From Bog-532 sp963833835 (GTDB taxonomy: Bacteria; Actinomycetota; Actinomycetes; Streptosporangiales; Streptosporangiaceae), in the NCBI GenBank assembly GCA_963833835.1, contig CAWHZI010000001.1:392450-456449 (forward strand): a stretch of 64,000 bases of DNA. The letters run 5' to 3'. Each line of letters opens with the position of its first letter. Within the stretch, counting starts at the first letter, position 1. The notes under the pieces are model-generated. The model was not told the DNA's origin and ran no database searches. It saw only the letters and a list, made by a program, of their open reading frames with translations. This document shows, piece after piece, positions 7,951-16,568 of the stretch. The position numbers were made by a program, and so were the translations under genes.

Positions 7951-8711
7951 TACCGGTCCTCCTGCCGGATCAGCAGCGTCTGCTCGAGCAGTTCGCCCAC
8001 GATCAGCACGAACGCGGCGGCTACTTCCAGCCCGACGAAGAAACTGATCAGCGCGATCGTCCCGGAGGAGTCGATCGCGCCGGGGGTGTGCCCCAGGGAA
8101 AGGTCGTTGGTCAGGTAGGGCAGGCCCAGCAGGACCGCGCTGAGCCCGACGCAGGCGAAGCCGCCCGCCCCGACCGCCTCCACCGCGTCGGTGATGGCCA
8201 CCGGGCTGACCCGCTTGAACACCAGGAACTGCCCGGACAGGTAGATGAGGATGAACGCGGTGGCCAGCACCACGCCGCCCTGGAACCCGCCGGACGGGCT
8301 GGTCTGCGCGTGCAGGGCCAGGTACCAGGCGATGACCACGGTCGGCCCGATGAAGATCAGCGCCACCATGCGCACCGCGTCGCTGGTCGGCCGCGCGTCC
8401 CGGCCGAGCGCCTCGTCCAGGGTGGAGCGGTCCCGTTCCCCGCGCAGATGACGCAGCACTGTGCTGACCCCGGCGGCCGCCACGAACAGGATGAACTCCT
8501 CGCCCACGGTGTCGAACCCGCGGTATTCGAAGTTGATCGCGGACACCACCGCGGTGGCCTTGGTCTGCCCGACCGCGACGTCGTTGAGGACGAACCCGTA
8601 CGGGCCGGGGTACTGGCCGAAGCCGGGCAGGCCGGTCAGCCCCCAGACGTAGAAGGCGACCAGGCCCGCGCCCGCGATCAGGAAGGCCCAGCGCCGGGCG
8701 GCCGGGGTCAT
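7950..8711 (-). CDS. mnhB: fused MbhE-MnhB antiporter subunit
   Basis: The 253-residue product starts at ATG 8711, which overlaps the previous stop as ATGA. The N-terminal ~85 residues, containing AINFEYRGFDTVGEEFILF, resemble MbhE, equivalent to the last segment of MrpA. The remainder, with TSPSGGFQGGVVLATAFILIY, is the MnhB domain. The fusion keeps the C-terminal pieces of MrpA in the operon although the NuoL-like part is absent. Confidence 0.85.
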   Translation of the reverse strand: MTPAARRWAFLIAGAGLVAFYVWGLTGLPGFGQYPGPYGFVLNDVAVGQTKATAVVSAINFEYRGFDTVGEEFILFVAAAGVSTVLRHLRGERDRSTLDEALGRDARPTSDAVRMVALIFIGPTVVIAWYLALHAQTSPSGGFQGGVVLATAFILIYLSGQFLVFKRVSPVAITDAVEAVGAGGFACVGLSAVLLGLPYLTNDLSLGHTPGAIDSSGTIALISFFVGLEVAAAFVLIVGELLEQTLLIRQEDR

Positions 8712-8998
8712 TCTTCCTTCTTCCGTACCTTGGCCAGCGCGAGCAGCAGCAGGAGCGGCAGCGCGACCGCGCCCACGGTCAGCTCGGACAACGTGACGTC
8801 GGGGGCCTGGAAGGTCATGAACAAGATGGCCAGCAGCAACCCGTAACCGCTGAGCACGATCACCTGGCGGACGGGCTGCCGGGTCAGCACCACCGCCGTG
8901 GCACCCGCGGCCACCAGCACCAGCAGGGTGACCTGCAGCGCATCCATCAGCGGGACCGGCACCGAGTACGCGGTGCGGACGGCCAGCACGCCGGTCAC
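8708..8998 (-). CDS. MbhD/DUF4040 antiporter subunit
   Basis: This 96-residue three-helix protein contains FMTFQAPDVTLSELTVGAVALPLLLL, the signature of the MbhD (DUF4040) domain. That domain corresponds to a C-terminal piece of MrpA in classical Mrp systems. The GTG start overlaps the MnhG stop as GTGA. It is an essential small membrane element linking the ion path to neighbouring subunits in the Mbh family. Confidence 0.85.
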   Translation of the reverse strand: MTGVLAVRTAYSVPVPLMDALQVTLLVLVAAGATAVVLTRQPVRQVIVLSGYGLLLAILFMTFQAPDVTLSELTVGAVALPLLLLLALAKVRKKEE

Positions 8999-9306
8999 GA
9001 GGCCTGCTCCTGGTCACGCTCACTGGCCTGGTCATGGGCCCGGATCGCGCGCGCGGTGGCGTGGGTCAGGTACGGGCCGGCCACGAGCAGGAAGACCAGG
9101 GCGACCAGGCTCTCGCCGGTGTTCTCGGACAGGCCGGACCGGATGAACACGGCCAGCACGACCAGCACCGGGGCGACCAGGGCGGCCGGGGTGACAAAGT
9201 GCAGCTTCCGGTAGGCCCCCCGCATGACCAGCACGCCGGCCGAGGAGGCGAGCACGATCGCCACGGCCAGGCCGAGGGCCACGTCGGCGGCGACCTCCTG
9301 GATCAC
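8995..9306 (-). CDS. mnhG: antiporter subunit G (MnhG)
   Basis: The 103-residue product starts at GTG 9306, overlapping the MnhF stop as GTGA; the longer frame upstream is only a shadow of MnhF. MRGAYRKLHFVTPAALVAPVLV is the conserved MnhG core, with three predicted helices and a charged C-terminal tail rich in Glu/Gln/Arg. Confidence 0.88.
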   Translation of the reverse strand: MIQEVAADVALGLAVAIVLASSAGVLVMRGAYRKLHFVTPAALVAPVLVVLAVFIRSGLSENTGESLVALVFLLVAGPYLTHATARAIRAHDQASERDQEQAS

Positions 9307-9554
9307 AGCCACCGCTCCAGGGCGCGAACGAACACCAGCCCGCTGCCGAGCAGCAAAATCGCCAGCAGCACCGGCAGCTCGAACAGGGCCGGACGCTGAA
9401 AGCCCTGGGCCAGCAGGATCAGCACCATGATCGCGATCGAGCTGATCACCTCGTAGGCGACCACGGCCTCCATGATCTTCCCGCGGCACACCACGATGCC
9501 GCAGGGGACCACGGCGGCCAGCATGACGATCGCCGCCACCACAAAACCGGTCAT
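9303..9554 (-). CDS. mnhF: antiporter subunit F (MnhF)
   Basis: The 83-residue protein has three helices. The first ends in RGKIMEAVVAYEVISSIAIMV, matching the MnhF pattern with its conserved acidic residue, and FELPVLLAILLLGSGLVF follows. Its start overlaps the end of MnhE by four bases. Confidence 0.87.
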   Translation of the reverse strand: MTGFVVAAIVMLAAVVPCGIVVCRGKIMEAVVAYEVISSIAIMVLILLAQGFQRPALFELPVLLAILLLGSGLVFVRALERWL

Positions 9555-10015
9555 TCCGCTCTCCCCTGGTTCGCTACCAGCTGGTGCACGACCATGACCT
9601 CGCGATCCGCGTCGACATCGAGGACGACGGTGTTCGGAGCGAGCGAGTTCGCCCCGACCAGCAGGACCCGCCGGGTGACCGCGTCATCGCCTGCGTCCCC
9701 GAGCCGGACCGGCAGCTCACGGAAGCCGCTGGGTGGATCCTCACCGTGGGCCAGTTGCCGGGCCAGCGCCCGGAACACCAGGACGGTGTCGCCCAGCACC
9801 TGCCCGGGCAGCCGGTAGGCCCCGGCCAGCCAGCGGAGCTGCAGCCGGGGATGGAGATCGGCCTGGTGCAGGGCCAGCTCGGTCAGCAGCGCGGCCAGCG
9901 CGGCCACGACGGCTCCGGCGCCCAGCTCGGCCAGGCCGATACTGTCGTCGACCGCTACCCACAGGCCCATGAGCAGGACCCACCAGGCCAGCCAGGAACC
10001 CGCTCGCCGGACCAC
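9551..10015 (-). CDS. mnhE: antiporter subunit E (MnhE), first gene of the operon
   Basis: The 154-residue protein has two or three N-terminal helices and a cytoplasmic C-terminal domain with VGANSLAPNTVVLDVD, the MnhE hallmark. The GTG start at 10015 follows GGGGAA about 11 bases upstream, and the gene begins 60 bases after the RF3 stop. The operon order is E-F-G-MbhD-(MbhE-B)-C-D, the order of the antiporter module of archaeal membrane-bound hydrogenases. It is expected to exchange Na+ (or K+) for protons across the cell membrane. Confidence 0.87.
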   Translation of the reverse strand: MVRRAGSWLAWWVLLMGLWVAVDDSIGLAELGAGAVVAALAALLTELALHQADLHPRLQLRWLAGAYRLPGQVLGDTVLVFRALARQLAHGEDPPSGFRELPVRLGDAGDDAVTRRVLLVGANSLAPNTVVLDVDADREVMVVHQLVANQGRAE

Positions 10016-10075
10016 GGCCGTGGTCTTCCCCGGCGGTCCGGCGGCAAACGGAGCGGCGGTTAGTCGGTTACCCGG

Positions 10076-11701
10076 TTAGTCGGTGCCGGCGACCAGGGTC
10101 TCGAGCAGGATGTCCGGGTGGTCGCGCTGGATGGCGGCCAGCCGCCACTTGTCGGTGAACAGCGCGAGCATGGCGTCGTCGAGGCGGCGGGTCAGCACCT
10201 CGCTGCCGCGCAGCCCGGACAGCCCGGCGGCACCTTCGGCGTCGGTGCGGCGGGCCATCGTGTAGCCGAGGTGCTCCAGCTCGGCCCGGGCCCCGAACTC
10301 GTGCTCCAGCCGGTTCAGCACCACGTCGAACTGCAGCGGCCCGACCGCGGCCAGCACCGGGGCCTGATCACCGCGCACGTTGGACGCCAGCACCTGCACC
10401 ACGCCTTCGGTGGCGAGCTGGTCGATGCCCTTGCGGAACTGCTTGTGCTTGCTCGCGTCCTTGCTGCGGACCACGGCGAAGTGTTCCGGCGCGAAGCTCG
10501 GGATGGGCGGGAACTCCACCGGCAGCGTCTCATACAGGGTGTCGCCGGGCCGCAGTGCGGTCGCGTTGACCAGCCCGATCACGTCGCCTGGGTAGGCCAC
10601 GTCCACGGTCTCGCGTTCGGCACCGAACATCGACTGCGCGTACTTGGTCGCGAACGGCCGGCCGGTGGCCGCGTGCGTGAGCACCATGCCGCGCTCGAAC
10701 CGGCCCGAGCACACCCGGACGAAGGCCACCCGGTCCCGGTGGTTGCGGTCCATGTTGGCCTGCACCTTGAACACCAGGCCGGAGAACGGCGCGTCGACCG
10801 GACGCGGCTCGTCCTTGATGTCGGTGCGTGGCTCGGGCGGCGGGGCCAGCGCGATCAGGCTCTCCAGCAGCCGGCGGACGCCGAAGTTGGGCAGCGCGGC
10901 GCCGAACAGCACCGGTGAGGACTCCCCGGCCAGGAACGATTCCATGTCGACGTCGGCGCCGATCTCGGTCAGCAGGTCCAGTTCCTCGACCGCGGTGGTG
11001 TACTCCGCGCCAAAGCGCTCGGCCGCCTGCTCCGCGTCCAGGTGCTCCTCGATGGCCCGGCCGGCACCGCCCGGGGTCCGGGTGAACGCGGTGAACTCGC
11101 GGGTGTTCCGGTCGATCAGCCCGCGGAATTCGCCCGCCACCCCGACCGGCCAGTTCAGCGGGGTCGGCCGAAGCCTGATCCGCTGCTCGATCTCGTCCAG
11201 CAGCTCCAGCGGCTCCCGGCCGGGCCGGTCCCACTTGTTCACGAACGTGATGACCGGGACGTGCCGGTTGCGGCACACGTCGAACAGCTTCAGCGTCTGC
11301 GGCTCCAGGCCCTTGGCCGAGTCCAGCAGCATGATCGCGCAGTCGACGGCCTCCAGCACCCGGTAGGTGTCCTCGGAGAAGTCGGCGTGCCCGGGAGTGT
11401 CGAGCAGGTTCAGCACCATGCCGTCGTAGTCGAAGCGCAGCGCCGCGGACGTGATCGAGATCCCGCGGTCACGCTCCATGGCCATCCAGTCCGAGGTCAC
11501 GCCCCGGCGTCCGGCCTTGCCGTGCACCGCCCCGGCCTGGGTGATGGCCGACGCATGCAGGGCCAGTGCCTCGGTCAGCGTGGACTTGCCCGCGTCCGGG
11601 TGGCTGATCACCGCGAACGCGCGCCGCCGTCCCGCCTCGGCCACGACTTCGGCCCCGCCCGGACGCTGGTACGCCTGTTCTCCTGCTTCGACCACCGTCA
11701 C
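10076..11701 (-). CDS. prfC: peptide chain release factor 3
   Basis: The 541-residue translational GTPase shows all G motifs: SHPDAGKST (P-loop), DTPGH, and NKWD in place of the usual NKxD. The domain II and III pattern of RF3 follows, including FKVQANMDRNHRDRVAFVRV. RF3 removes RF1/RF2 from the ribosome after termination. The start chosen is GTG 11701, placed after AAGGAG and overlapping the upstream stop as GTGA; a GTG at 11713 would lie on top of the ribosome-binding site. Confidence 0.93.
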   Translation of the reverse strand: MTVVEAGEQAYQRPGGAEVVAEAGRRRAFAVISHPDAGKSTLTEALALHASAITQAGAVHGKAGRRGVTSDWMAMERDRGISITSAALRFDYDGMVLNLLDTPGHADFSEDTYRVLEAVDCAIMLLDSAKGLEPQTLKLFDVCRNRHVPVITFVNKWDRPGREPLELLDEIEQRIRLRPTPLNWPVGVAGEFRGLIDRNTREFTAFTRTPGGAGRAIEEHLDAEQAAERFGAEYTTAVEELDLLTEIGADVDMESFLAGESSPVLFGAALPNFGVRRLLESLIALAPPPEPRTDIKDEPRPVDAPFSGLVFKVQANMDRNHRDRVAFVRVCSGRFERGMVLTHAATGRPFATKYAQSMFGAERETVDVAYPGDVIGLVNATALRPGDTLYETLPVEFPPIPSFAPEHFAVVRSKDASKHKQFRKGIDQLATEGVVQVLASNVRGDQAPVLAAVGPLQFDVVLNRLEHEFGARAELEHLGYTMARRTDAEGAAGLSGLRGSEVLTRRLDDAMLALFTDKWRLAAIQRDHPDILLETLVAGTD

Positions 11702-12651
11702 TTGCGGCCGCACTCCTTCGTCGTCTTTCGCCCACAGGGCAACCTGCGCGAGTCTAATGTCACGCAGCTATAACACGGGAACCGGGCGGGAAAATCCTTT
11801 GCCCGCCTTAGTTGCCCGCCTCCGATGGATAACCTGCGCGCCTCGATCAGGAATCGGACGGTGGTGGCCAGGAACGGCCCGTCCCGCTCGATCTGCGCGT
11901 GCAGCGCGCGCAGCCGGTCGCGGTACCCGGCCACGGTGAAGCCGGGCACGATCCAGATCACCTTGCGCAGGAACACCACCACCGCGGCCACGTCGTTGAA
12001 CTCGATCCGGCCGCGGTACTCGCGCAGGTCGGCCACGGTCAGGCCCGCCCGCTGCGCCGCGAGCACCGACCACTTCGGGTCCCGGTTCGGCCGGTCCGGC
12101 CGGTCCGGCGCGGGCTCCGGCCGCGGGCCCAGCATGTACTCGCTCAGCTCGCCCACCGACGGGTGCCCGACGTCCTGGGAGAAGTAGCGGCCGCCGGGCT
12201 TCAGCACCCGGGCGACCTCATCCCAGCGCACGCTGACCGGATGACGGCTGGTCACCAGGTCGAACGAGGCGTCGGGGAACGGCAGGTCGCTGTCCGCGCC
12301 GGGCACGGCCACGACCCGGGCCCCGAGCGGAGCCAGGTTGCGTTCGGCCACGGCCACGTTGGGCGGCCAGGATTCGGTGGCGACCAGGGTGGGCGGCGCG
12401 GCCGGGCCACTGGACGCGGCGGCGGCCAGCACCTCGCCGCCGCCGGTCTGCAGGTCCAGCGCGGCGGCGCCGGGCACCCCGGCCAGCGCGGCCAGCCTGC
12501 GGCCGAGCAGCCGGGCATAACCCCAGGGCGGCCGCCCCTCGGTCGCCCGGGGGTGCTGGCTCTCCCCTTCCCGGCCCGCGAACCAGGAGAAGTCCCAGCC
12601 CTCGACGGGCACCGCCTCGCCCTCGGCCAGCAGATCTTCGAAGCGTGACAC
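11698..12651 (-). CDS. class I SAM-dependent methyltransferase
   Basis: The 317-residue protein has the Rossmann SAM-binding motif ALDLQTGGGEVLAA and the later FDLVTSRHPVSVRWDEVARVLKPGGRYFSQ segment. The substrate is unknown. The family normally ends near ATTVRFLIEARR. Here about 35 further residues, with an unusual composition (two Cys, many Arg/Lys), run on to a stop overlapping prfC. The extension covers sequence that looks like the old prfC promoter region (TAGACT at about 11750-11755 on the minus strand), so the original stop was probably lost. Confidence 0.8.
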   Translation of the reverse strand: MSRFEDLLAEGEAVPVEGWDFSWFAGREGESQHPRATEGRPPWGYARLLGRRLAALAGVPGAAALDLQTGGGEVLAAAASSGPAAPPTLVATESWPPNVAVAERNLAPLGARVVAVPGADSDLPFPDASFDLVTSRHPVSVRWDEVARVLKPGGRYFSQDVGHPSVGELSEYMLGPRPEPAPDRPDRPNRDPKWSVLAAQRAGLTVADLREYRGRIEFNDVAAVVVFLRKVIWIVPGFTVAGYRDRLRALHAQIERDGPFLATTVRFLIEARRLSIGGGQLRRAKDFPARFPCYSCVTLDSRRLPCGRKTTKECGRK

Positions 12652-12687
12652 GGGCCGAGTCTGCCCGGCACCCGGAGTCCGCGCCAG

Positions 12688-13632
12688 TCAATTCGCTCCC
12701 GGCGCCCGGGCCTGCGCCTGCGCCTGCGCCTGGGCGGCGATGAACGCCACCATCCGCGTGTTGAGCTCATCGATCCGGTCGAAGCCGCCGTGGCTGCCGG
12801 GGACGATGGCGACCTCGGCGTGCGGCATGAGGCTGCCGCGGGCGCGGGCCTCCGCCGGGGTGAGCATGGCGCTGCGCGCGCCGGTGATCAGCAGCACCGG
12901 AACGGTGATCGCGCGGAGTTCGTCGTCGGCCAGGACGCCGGGGAACTTCGGCTCCATCCGGAAGCCGCGGCTGCCGGCCCACATGAGCTTGATCAGCTCT
13001 TGCTCCAGCATGATCGGGCTGTCCAGCCACCGGGCCAGATGGCGGCGCAGCGGCATCGGGGTCAGGCTGGCCAGGCCGCTGATCGAGAACCACCACCACC
13101 AGCGGGCGTCGAGCTTGGTCAGCCCGGCCGGGTCGAGCAGGGTGATGGAGGCGACCCGCGCGGGGGCGCGGATGGCCTGGTTCATGGCGATCCAGCCGCC
13201 GTAGGACAGGCCGACCAGGTGGGCCGGGCCGTCCCCGTGCTGGCCAGCACTGATCTGGCCAGCACCGAGCTGGCCGAGCAGCTCATCCAGCCAGGCCGCG
13301 CAGGCGTCCGGCGAGGCGAGCGGGGCGCGGGCGACGCTCGGGTTAGGGTCGCCGGGCATGTCGATCGCGTACACCGGGCCGTCCCGGGCCAGCGCGGCCA
13401 CGTGCAGGTACCAGTACGAGGCGTTGAACCCGGCCCCCATGAGCAGCACGATGGGCGCCCCGCCGGCCCGCGGCCGGTAGGCGTGCACCCGCGTGGTCGT
13501 GGTCGCCGTCTCGAGGTCGAACTCCTCGTACGGCTGCGGCCACAGGGCGAAGGCCCGGTCGTACGCGGCCATGAACGCCTCGCGCGCCGCGTCGCTCACC
13601 CACGTCCCGGGCGCGGCCTTGGGTGCCAGCAT
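12688..13632 (-). CDS. alpha/beta hydrolase
   Basis: The 314-residue protein starts at ATG 13632 with GGAGG at the right distance. The nucleophile elbow is GLSYGGW. The oxyanion region is VLLMGAGFNASYWY, and PGSHGGFD supplies the catalytic histidine. The usual acidic residue is replaced around LITGARSAML, so its identity is unclear. The last residues are an Ala-Gln repeat encoded by a CCTGCG hexanucleotide run at 12711-12732. It is divergent from the TetR gene, with a shared operator between them, so it is probably the regulated target. Confidence 0.85.
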   Translation of the reverse strand: MLAPKAAPGTWVSDAAREAFMAAYDRAFALWPQPYEEFDLETATTTTRVHAYRPRAGGAPIVLLMGAGFNASYWYLHVAALARDGPVYAIDMPGDPNPSVARAPLASPDACAAWLDELLGQLGAGQISAGQHGDGPAHLVGLSYGGWIAMNQAIRAPARVASITLLDPAGLTKLDARWWWWFSISGLASLTPMPLRRHLARWLDSPIMLEQELIKLMWAGSRGFRMEPKFPGVLADDELRAITVPVLLITGARSAMLTPAEARARGSLMPHAEVAIVPGSHGGFDRIDELNTRMVAFIAAQAQAQAQARAPGAN

Positions 13633-13664
13633 GACGCCTCCCTCGATGTCGTAGTGACCTTTTA

Positions 13665-13682
13665 ATGATACATCTGTACCAT
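13665..13682. promoter_or_regulatory. TetR-type operator between hydrolase and tetR
   Basis: ATGATACATCTGTACCAT is an 18-bp inverted repeat with one mismatched pair. On the minus strand it overlaps TATCAT (-10-like), with TTGATG upstream, about 33 bases before the hydrolase start. Binding there would block that promoter and could also act on tetR. Confidence 0.65.
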
Positions 13683-13708
13683 CAAACGGGAAGGGTCCGT
13701 ACGGCGAG

Positions 13709-13720
13709 TACGGTGAGCGG
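13709..13720 (+). promoter_or_regulatory. -10 element of leaderless tetR
   Basis: TACGGT (13709-13714) ends exactly six bases before the ATG at 13721, implying transcription from the start codon. Confidence 0.55.
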
Positions 13721-14326
13721 ATGCCGAAGCTTGCCGACCACGAGCAGCGCCGTCGGCAGATCGCCGAGGCCCTGCTGCGCGTGGCCGCGGCGCGGGGGCT
13801 GCACCAGGTCGGCCTGCGTGAGGTCGCCGCCGAGGCCGGCCTGTCGGTCCGGCTCATCCAGTACTACTTCGGGACCAAGGAGCAGCTGCTCCTCTACGCC
13901 ACCCAGTACCTCGCCGTCGCGCTGGCGGACCGCGCGAAGGCGCGGATCGCGGCCGTGGGCCCGGACGCGGGACCGCGCGCGGTCATCGAGGCGATCCTGG
14001 CCGAAGCGCTGCCGGACGACGAGGACAGCCGCGTCTTCAACGTCATCTGGACGTCGTACCTGGCGCTGTCCCTGACCGATCCCGCGCTGGACATGGGCCC
14101 GCTGGCCCGGGACTCGAACGTGATCATCGACGTCATCGCGGCTCAGCTGCGCGCGGCCCAGGACGGCGGCCCGATGCCGCCCGGGCTGGATGCTGGCCTG
14201 GAAGCGACCAGCCTGGTCGCCCTGTCGGCCGGCCTGGGCACCAGCGTGCTGGTGGGCGACCGCGACGCGGCCCAGGCCTGGGCCGTCATCCGCTACCAGC
14301 TGGACCGCCTCCTGCCCGGCGGGTAA
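13721..14326 (+). CDS. TetR family transcriptional regulator
   Basis: The 201-residue protein has the N-terminal helix-turn-helix typical of TetR (RRRQIAEALLRVAAARGLHQ, then VAAEAGLSVRLIQYYFGTKEQLL). The C-terminal helical ligand domain has a TetR_C-like DRAKARIAAV start. It is divergent from the alpha/beta hydrolase, and the palindrome between them is the likely binding site. It is apparently leaderless. Confidence 0.9.
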   Translation: MPKLADHEQRRRQIAEALLRVAAARGLHQVGLREVAAEAGLSVRLIQYYFGTKEQLLLYATQYLAVALADRAKARIAAVGPDAGPRAVIEAILAEALPDDEDSRVFNVIWTSYLALSLTDPALDMGPLARDSNVIIDVIAAQLRAAQDGGPMPPGLDAGLEATSLVALSAGLGTSVLVGDRDAAQAWAVIRYQLDRLLPGG

Positions 14327-14361
14327 CGGCGGCCGGCCCGCGACCCGGAACCGCTGGCGGA

Positions 14362-14375
14362 TTACTCGCCAGTAA
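14362..14375. promoter_or_regulatory. TTACT-N4-AGTAA operator upstream of the flavoprotein
   Basis: TTACTCGCCAGTAA is a 14-bp palindrome with one mismatched pair, 43 bases before the ATG at 14419. A second inverted repeat, TACTCG...CGAGTA (14363-14390), overlaps it. It resembles the site in front of the acyl-CoA dehydrogenase at 3147. Confidence 0.5.
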
Positions 14376-14418
14376 CAAATAATGCGAGTAGGGACGCGCA
14401 ACCGGGAGGCGGGCAGGC

Positions 14419-16110
14419 ATGGCCGACAGCGATGTCATCGTGGTGGGCGCCGGGCTGGCGGGCCTGGTCGCGACCGCGGAACTGGCCGACGCTGGCCGGC
14501 GGGTGCTGCTGCTGGACCAGGAACCGGCGGCGAACCTGGGCGGCCAGGCGTTCTGGTCGTTCGGCGGATTGTTCCTGGTCGGCTCGCCGGAGCAGCGCCG
14601 CACCGGCATTAAGGACTCGTTCGAGCTGGCCCGGCAGGACTGGCTGGGCAGCGCCGGCTTCGACCGCGGCATCGACGACCCAGCGGCCCAGGACTACTGG
14701 GCCTACCGGTGGGCCGAGGCGTACCTGGACTTCGCCGCGGGTGAGAAGCGGCCCTGGCTGTACGGCCTGGGCCTGCGCTGGCTGCCGCTGGTGTTCTGGG
14801 CCGAGCGGGGCGGCCAGCTGGCCGACGGGCACGGCAACTCGGTGCCCCGTTTCCACGTCACCTGGGGCACCGGCCCCGCGGTGGTCGCCCCGTTCGCCCG
14901 CCGGGTCCGGGCGGCCGTGTCGCAGGGCCGGGTGCAGTTCGGCTTCCGGCACCGGGTGGACGAGCTGACCGTGACCAACGGGGCCGTGGACGGCGTGCGC
15001 GGCGCGATCCTGGAACCGAGCTCGGCCGCCCGCGGCCACCGCAGCTCGCGCACCGAGGCCGGCCAGTTCGAGCTGCACGCGCCGGTGGTCCTGGTCACCT
15101 CGGGCGGCATCGGCGCCAACCACGAGCTGGTCCGGCAGAACTGGCCCGCCAGCCTGGGGCCGGCCCCGGAGCGGATGATCTCCGGGGTGCCCGACTACGT
15201 GGACGGGCGGATGCTGGCCATCACCGAACGGGCCGGCGGCCGGATCGTCAACCCCGACCGGATGTGGCACTACACCGAAGGCATCCAGAACTGGGACCCG
15301 ATCTGGGCCCGGCACGGCATCCGCGTCCTGCCCGGGCCGTCCTCACTGTGGTTCGACGCCCGTGGCCGGCGGTTCCCGGCGCCGAACTTCCCTGGCTTCG
15401 ACACGCTGAGCACGCTGCGGGCCATCGGCCAGTCCGGCTACGACTACTCGTGGTTCGTGCTCACCCAGAAGATCATCGAGAAGGAGTTCGCGCTCTCCGG
15501 CTCGGAGCAGAACCCCGACCTGACCGGCAAGGACAAGATGAGCCTGATCGGGCGGGCCCGGTCGGGCGCCCCGGCCCCGGTGGAGGCGTTCAAACGCCAC
15601 GGCGCCGACTTCGTGGTGGCCGACACCCTGCCCGAGCTGGTGCGGGGCATGAACAAGCTGACCGCGGAACCGCTCATCGACCTGGCCGAGCTGGAGCGGC
15701 AGATCGTGGCCCGCGACCGCGAGCTGGACAACTCGTTCGGCAAGGACGCGCAGGTCATGGCCATCCACAACGCCCGCCGCTCGCTCGGCGACCGGATCGT
15801 GCGGACCGCGTCGCCGCACAAGATCCTGGACCCGGCGGCCGGCCCGCTGATCGCGGTGCGGCTGAACATCTTGACCCGCAAGAGCCTGGGCGGCCTGCAG
15901 ACCGACCTGGCCGGGCGGGTCCTGTCGGCCCCGTCCGGCCCCGGGAGCGCGGCCGAGCCGGTCCCCGGCCTGTACGCGGCGGGCGAGGTGGCCGGTTTCG
16001 GCGGCGGCGGGGTGCACGGCTACCGGTCGCTGGAAGGGACGTTCCTCGGTGGTTGCCTGTTCTCCGGGCGCCAGGCGGGCCGGGCCATCGCCCAGGAGAC
16101 CGCTGGCTGA
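14419..16110 (+). CDS. FAD-binding dehydrogenase (3-ketosteroid dehydrogenase-like)
   Basis: The 563-residue flavoprotein begins with the dinucleotide-binding motif DVIVVGAGLAGLVATAEL. It continues with the FAD_binding_2 pattern, including GGQAFWSFGGLF, VLVTSGGIGANHELV and a C-terminal GLYAAGEVAGFGGGGVHG. The KstD/fumarate-reductase-like family includes many uncharacterised actinobacterial members of the same length. Redox chemistry on a steroid or other cyclic ketone is a reasonable but unproven guess. GGGAGG precedes the ATG by about ten bases. Confidence 0.85.
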   Translation: MADSDVIVVGAGLAGLVATAELADAGRRVLLLDQEPAANLGGQAFWSFGGLFLVGSPEQRRTGIKDSFELARQDWLGSAGFDRGIDDPAAQDYWAYRWAEAYLDFAAGEKRPWLYGLGLRWLPLVFWAERGGQLADGHGNSVPRFHVTWGTGPAVVAPFARRVRAAVSQGRVQFGFRHRVDELTVTNGAVDGVRGAILEPSSAARGHRSSRTEAGQFELHAPVVLVTSGGIGANHELVRQNWPASLGPAPERMISGVPDYVDGRMLAITERAGGRIVNPDRMWHYTEGIQNWDPIWARHGIRVLPGPSSLWFDARGRRFPAPNFPGFDTLSTLRAIGQSGYDYSWFVLTQKIIEKEFALSGSEQNPDLTGKDKMSLIGRARSGAPAPVEAFKRHGADFVVADTLPELVRGMNKLTAEPLIDLAELERQIVARDRELDNSFGKDAQVMAIHNARRSLGDRIVRTASPHKILDPAAGPLIAVRLNILTRKSLGGLQTDLAGRVLSAPSGPGSAAEPVPGLYAAGEVAGFGGGGVHGYRSLEGTFLGGCLFSGRQAGRAIAQETAG

Positions 16111-16165
16111 ATTGCTGGCTGAGCCGACAGCTGAATGCCGCCGGAACCGCCGCCGGAACGGCGGG

Positions 16166-16178
16166 TACGGTACCGGCT
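16166..16178 (+). promoter_or_regulatory. -10 element of leaderless VOC gene
   Basis: TACGGT (16166-16171) ends seven bases before the ATG at 16179, and no Shine-Dalgarno sequence precedes the gene. Confidence 0.5.
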
Positions 16179-16568
16179 ATGACTGGTCTGCAGCCCGAGT
16201 TCTGGGTCGATCGCCCCGCCGCGGCGGTCGCCTTCTACACCGAAGCGTTCGGCGCCACCGTGCTCCACCAGGTCGGCGACGGCGAGGACATCGTCGCCCA
16301 GCTCGCCGTCGATGACGCCGCGTTCTGGGTCTCGGCGGCCGACCCGGACGCGAAGCGCTTCAACCCCGCGGCGCTCGGGGGCGGGACCGGCCGGACCCTG
16401 CTCGTGGTCGACGATCCTGACGGGGTGTTCGCCCGCGCCCTGGCCGCGGGGGCGGTGGCGGCCGCGCCGGTGGCGGACGAGCACGGCTGGCGGCTGGGGC
16501 GGATCATCGACCCGTTCGGTCACGAGTGGGAGATCGGCCGCCCCCTCGGCCAGTGGCCCCCGGCTTAG
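16179..16568 (+). CDS. VOC (glyoxalase/bleomycin-resistance-like) protein
   Basis: The 129-residue protein has the PhnB/VOC fold pattern: PAAAVAFYTEAFGATVLHQV, RTLLVVDDPDGVFARALAAGA, and a C-terminal GRIIDPFGHEWEIG with the metal-binding Glu/His region. VOC proteins isomerise, cleave or sequester small molecules, and the substrate is unknown. The gene is convergent with the phosphotransferase; the stop codons overlap by four bases. Confidence 0.85.
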   Translation: MTGLQPEFWVDRPAAAVAFYTEAFGATVLHQVGDGEDIVAQLAVDDAAFWVSAADPDAKRFNPAALGGGTGRTLLVVDDPDGVFARALAAGAVAAAPVADEHGWRLGRIIDPFGHEWEIGRPLGQWPPA

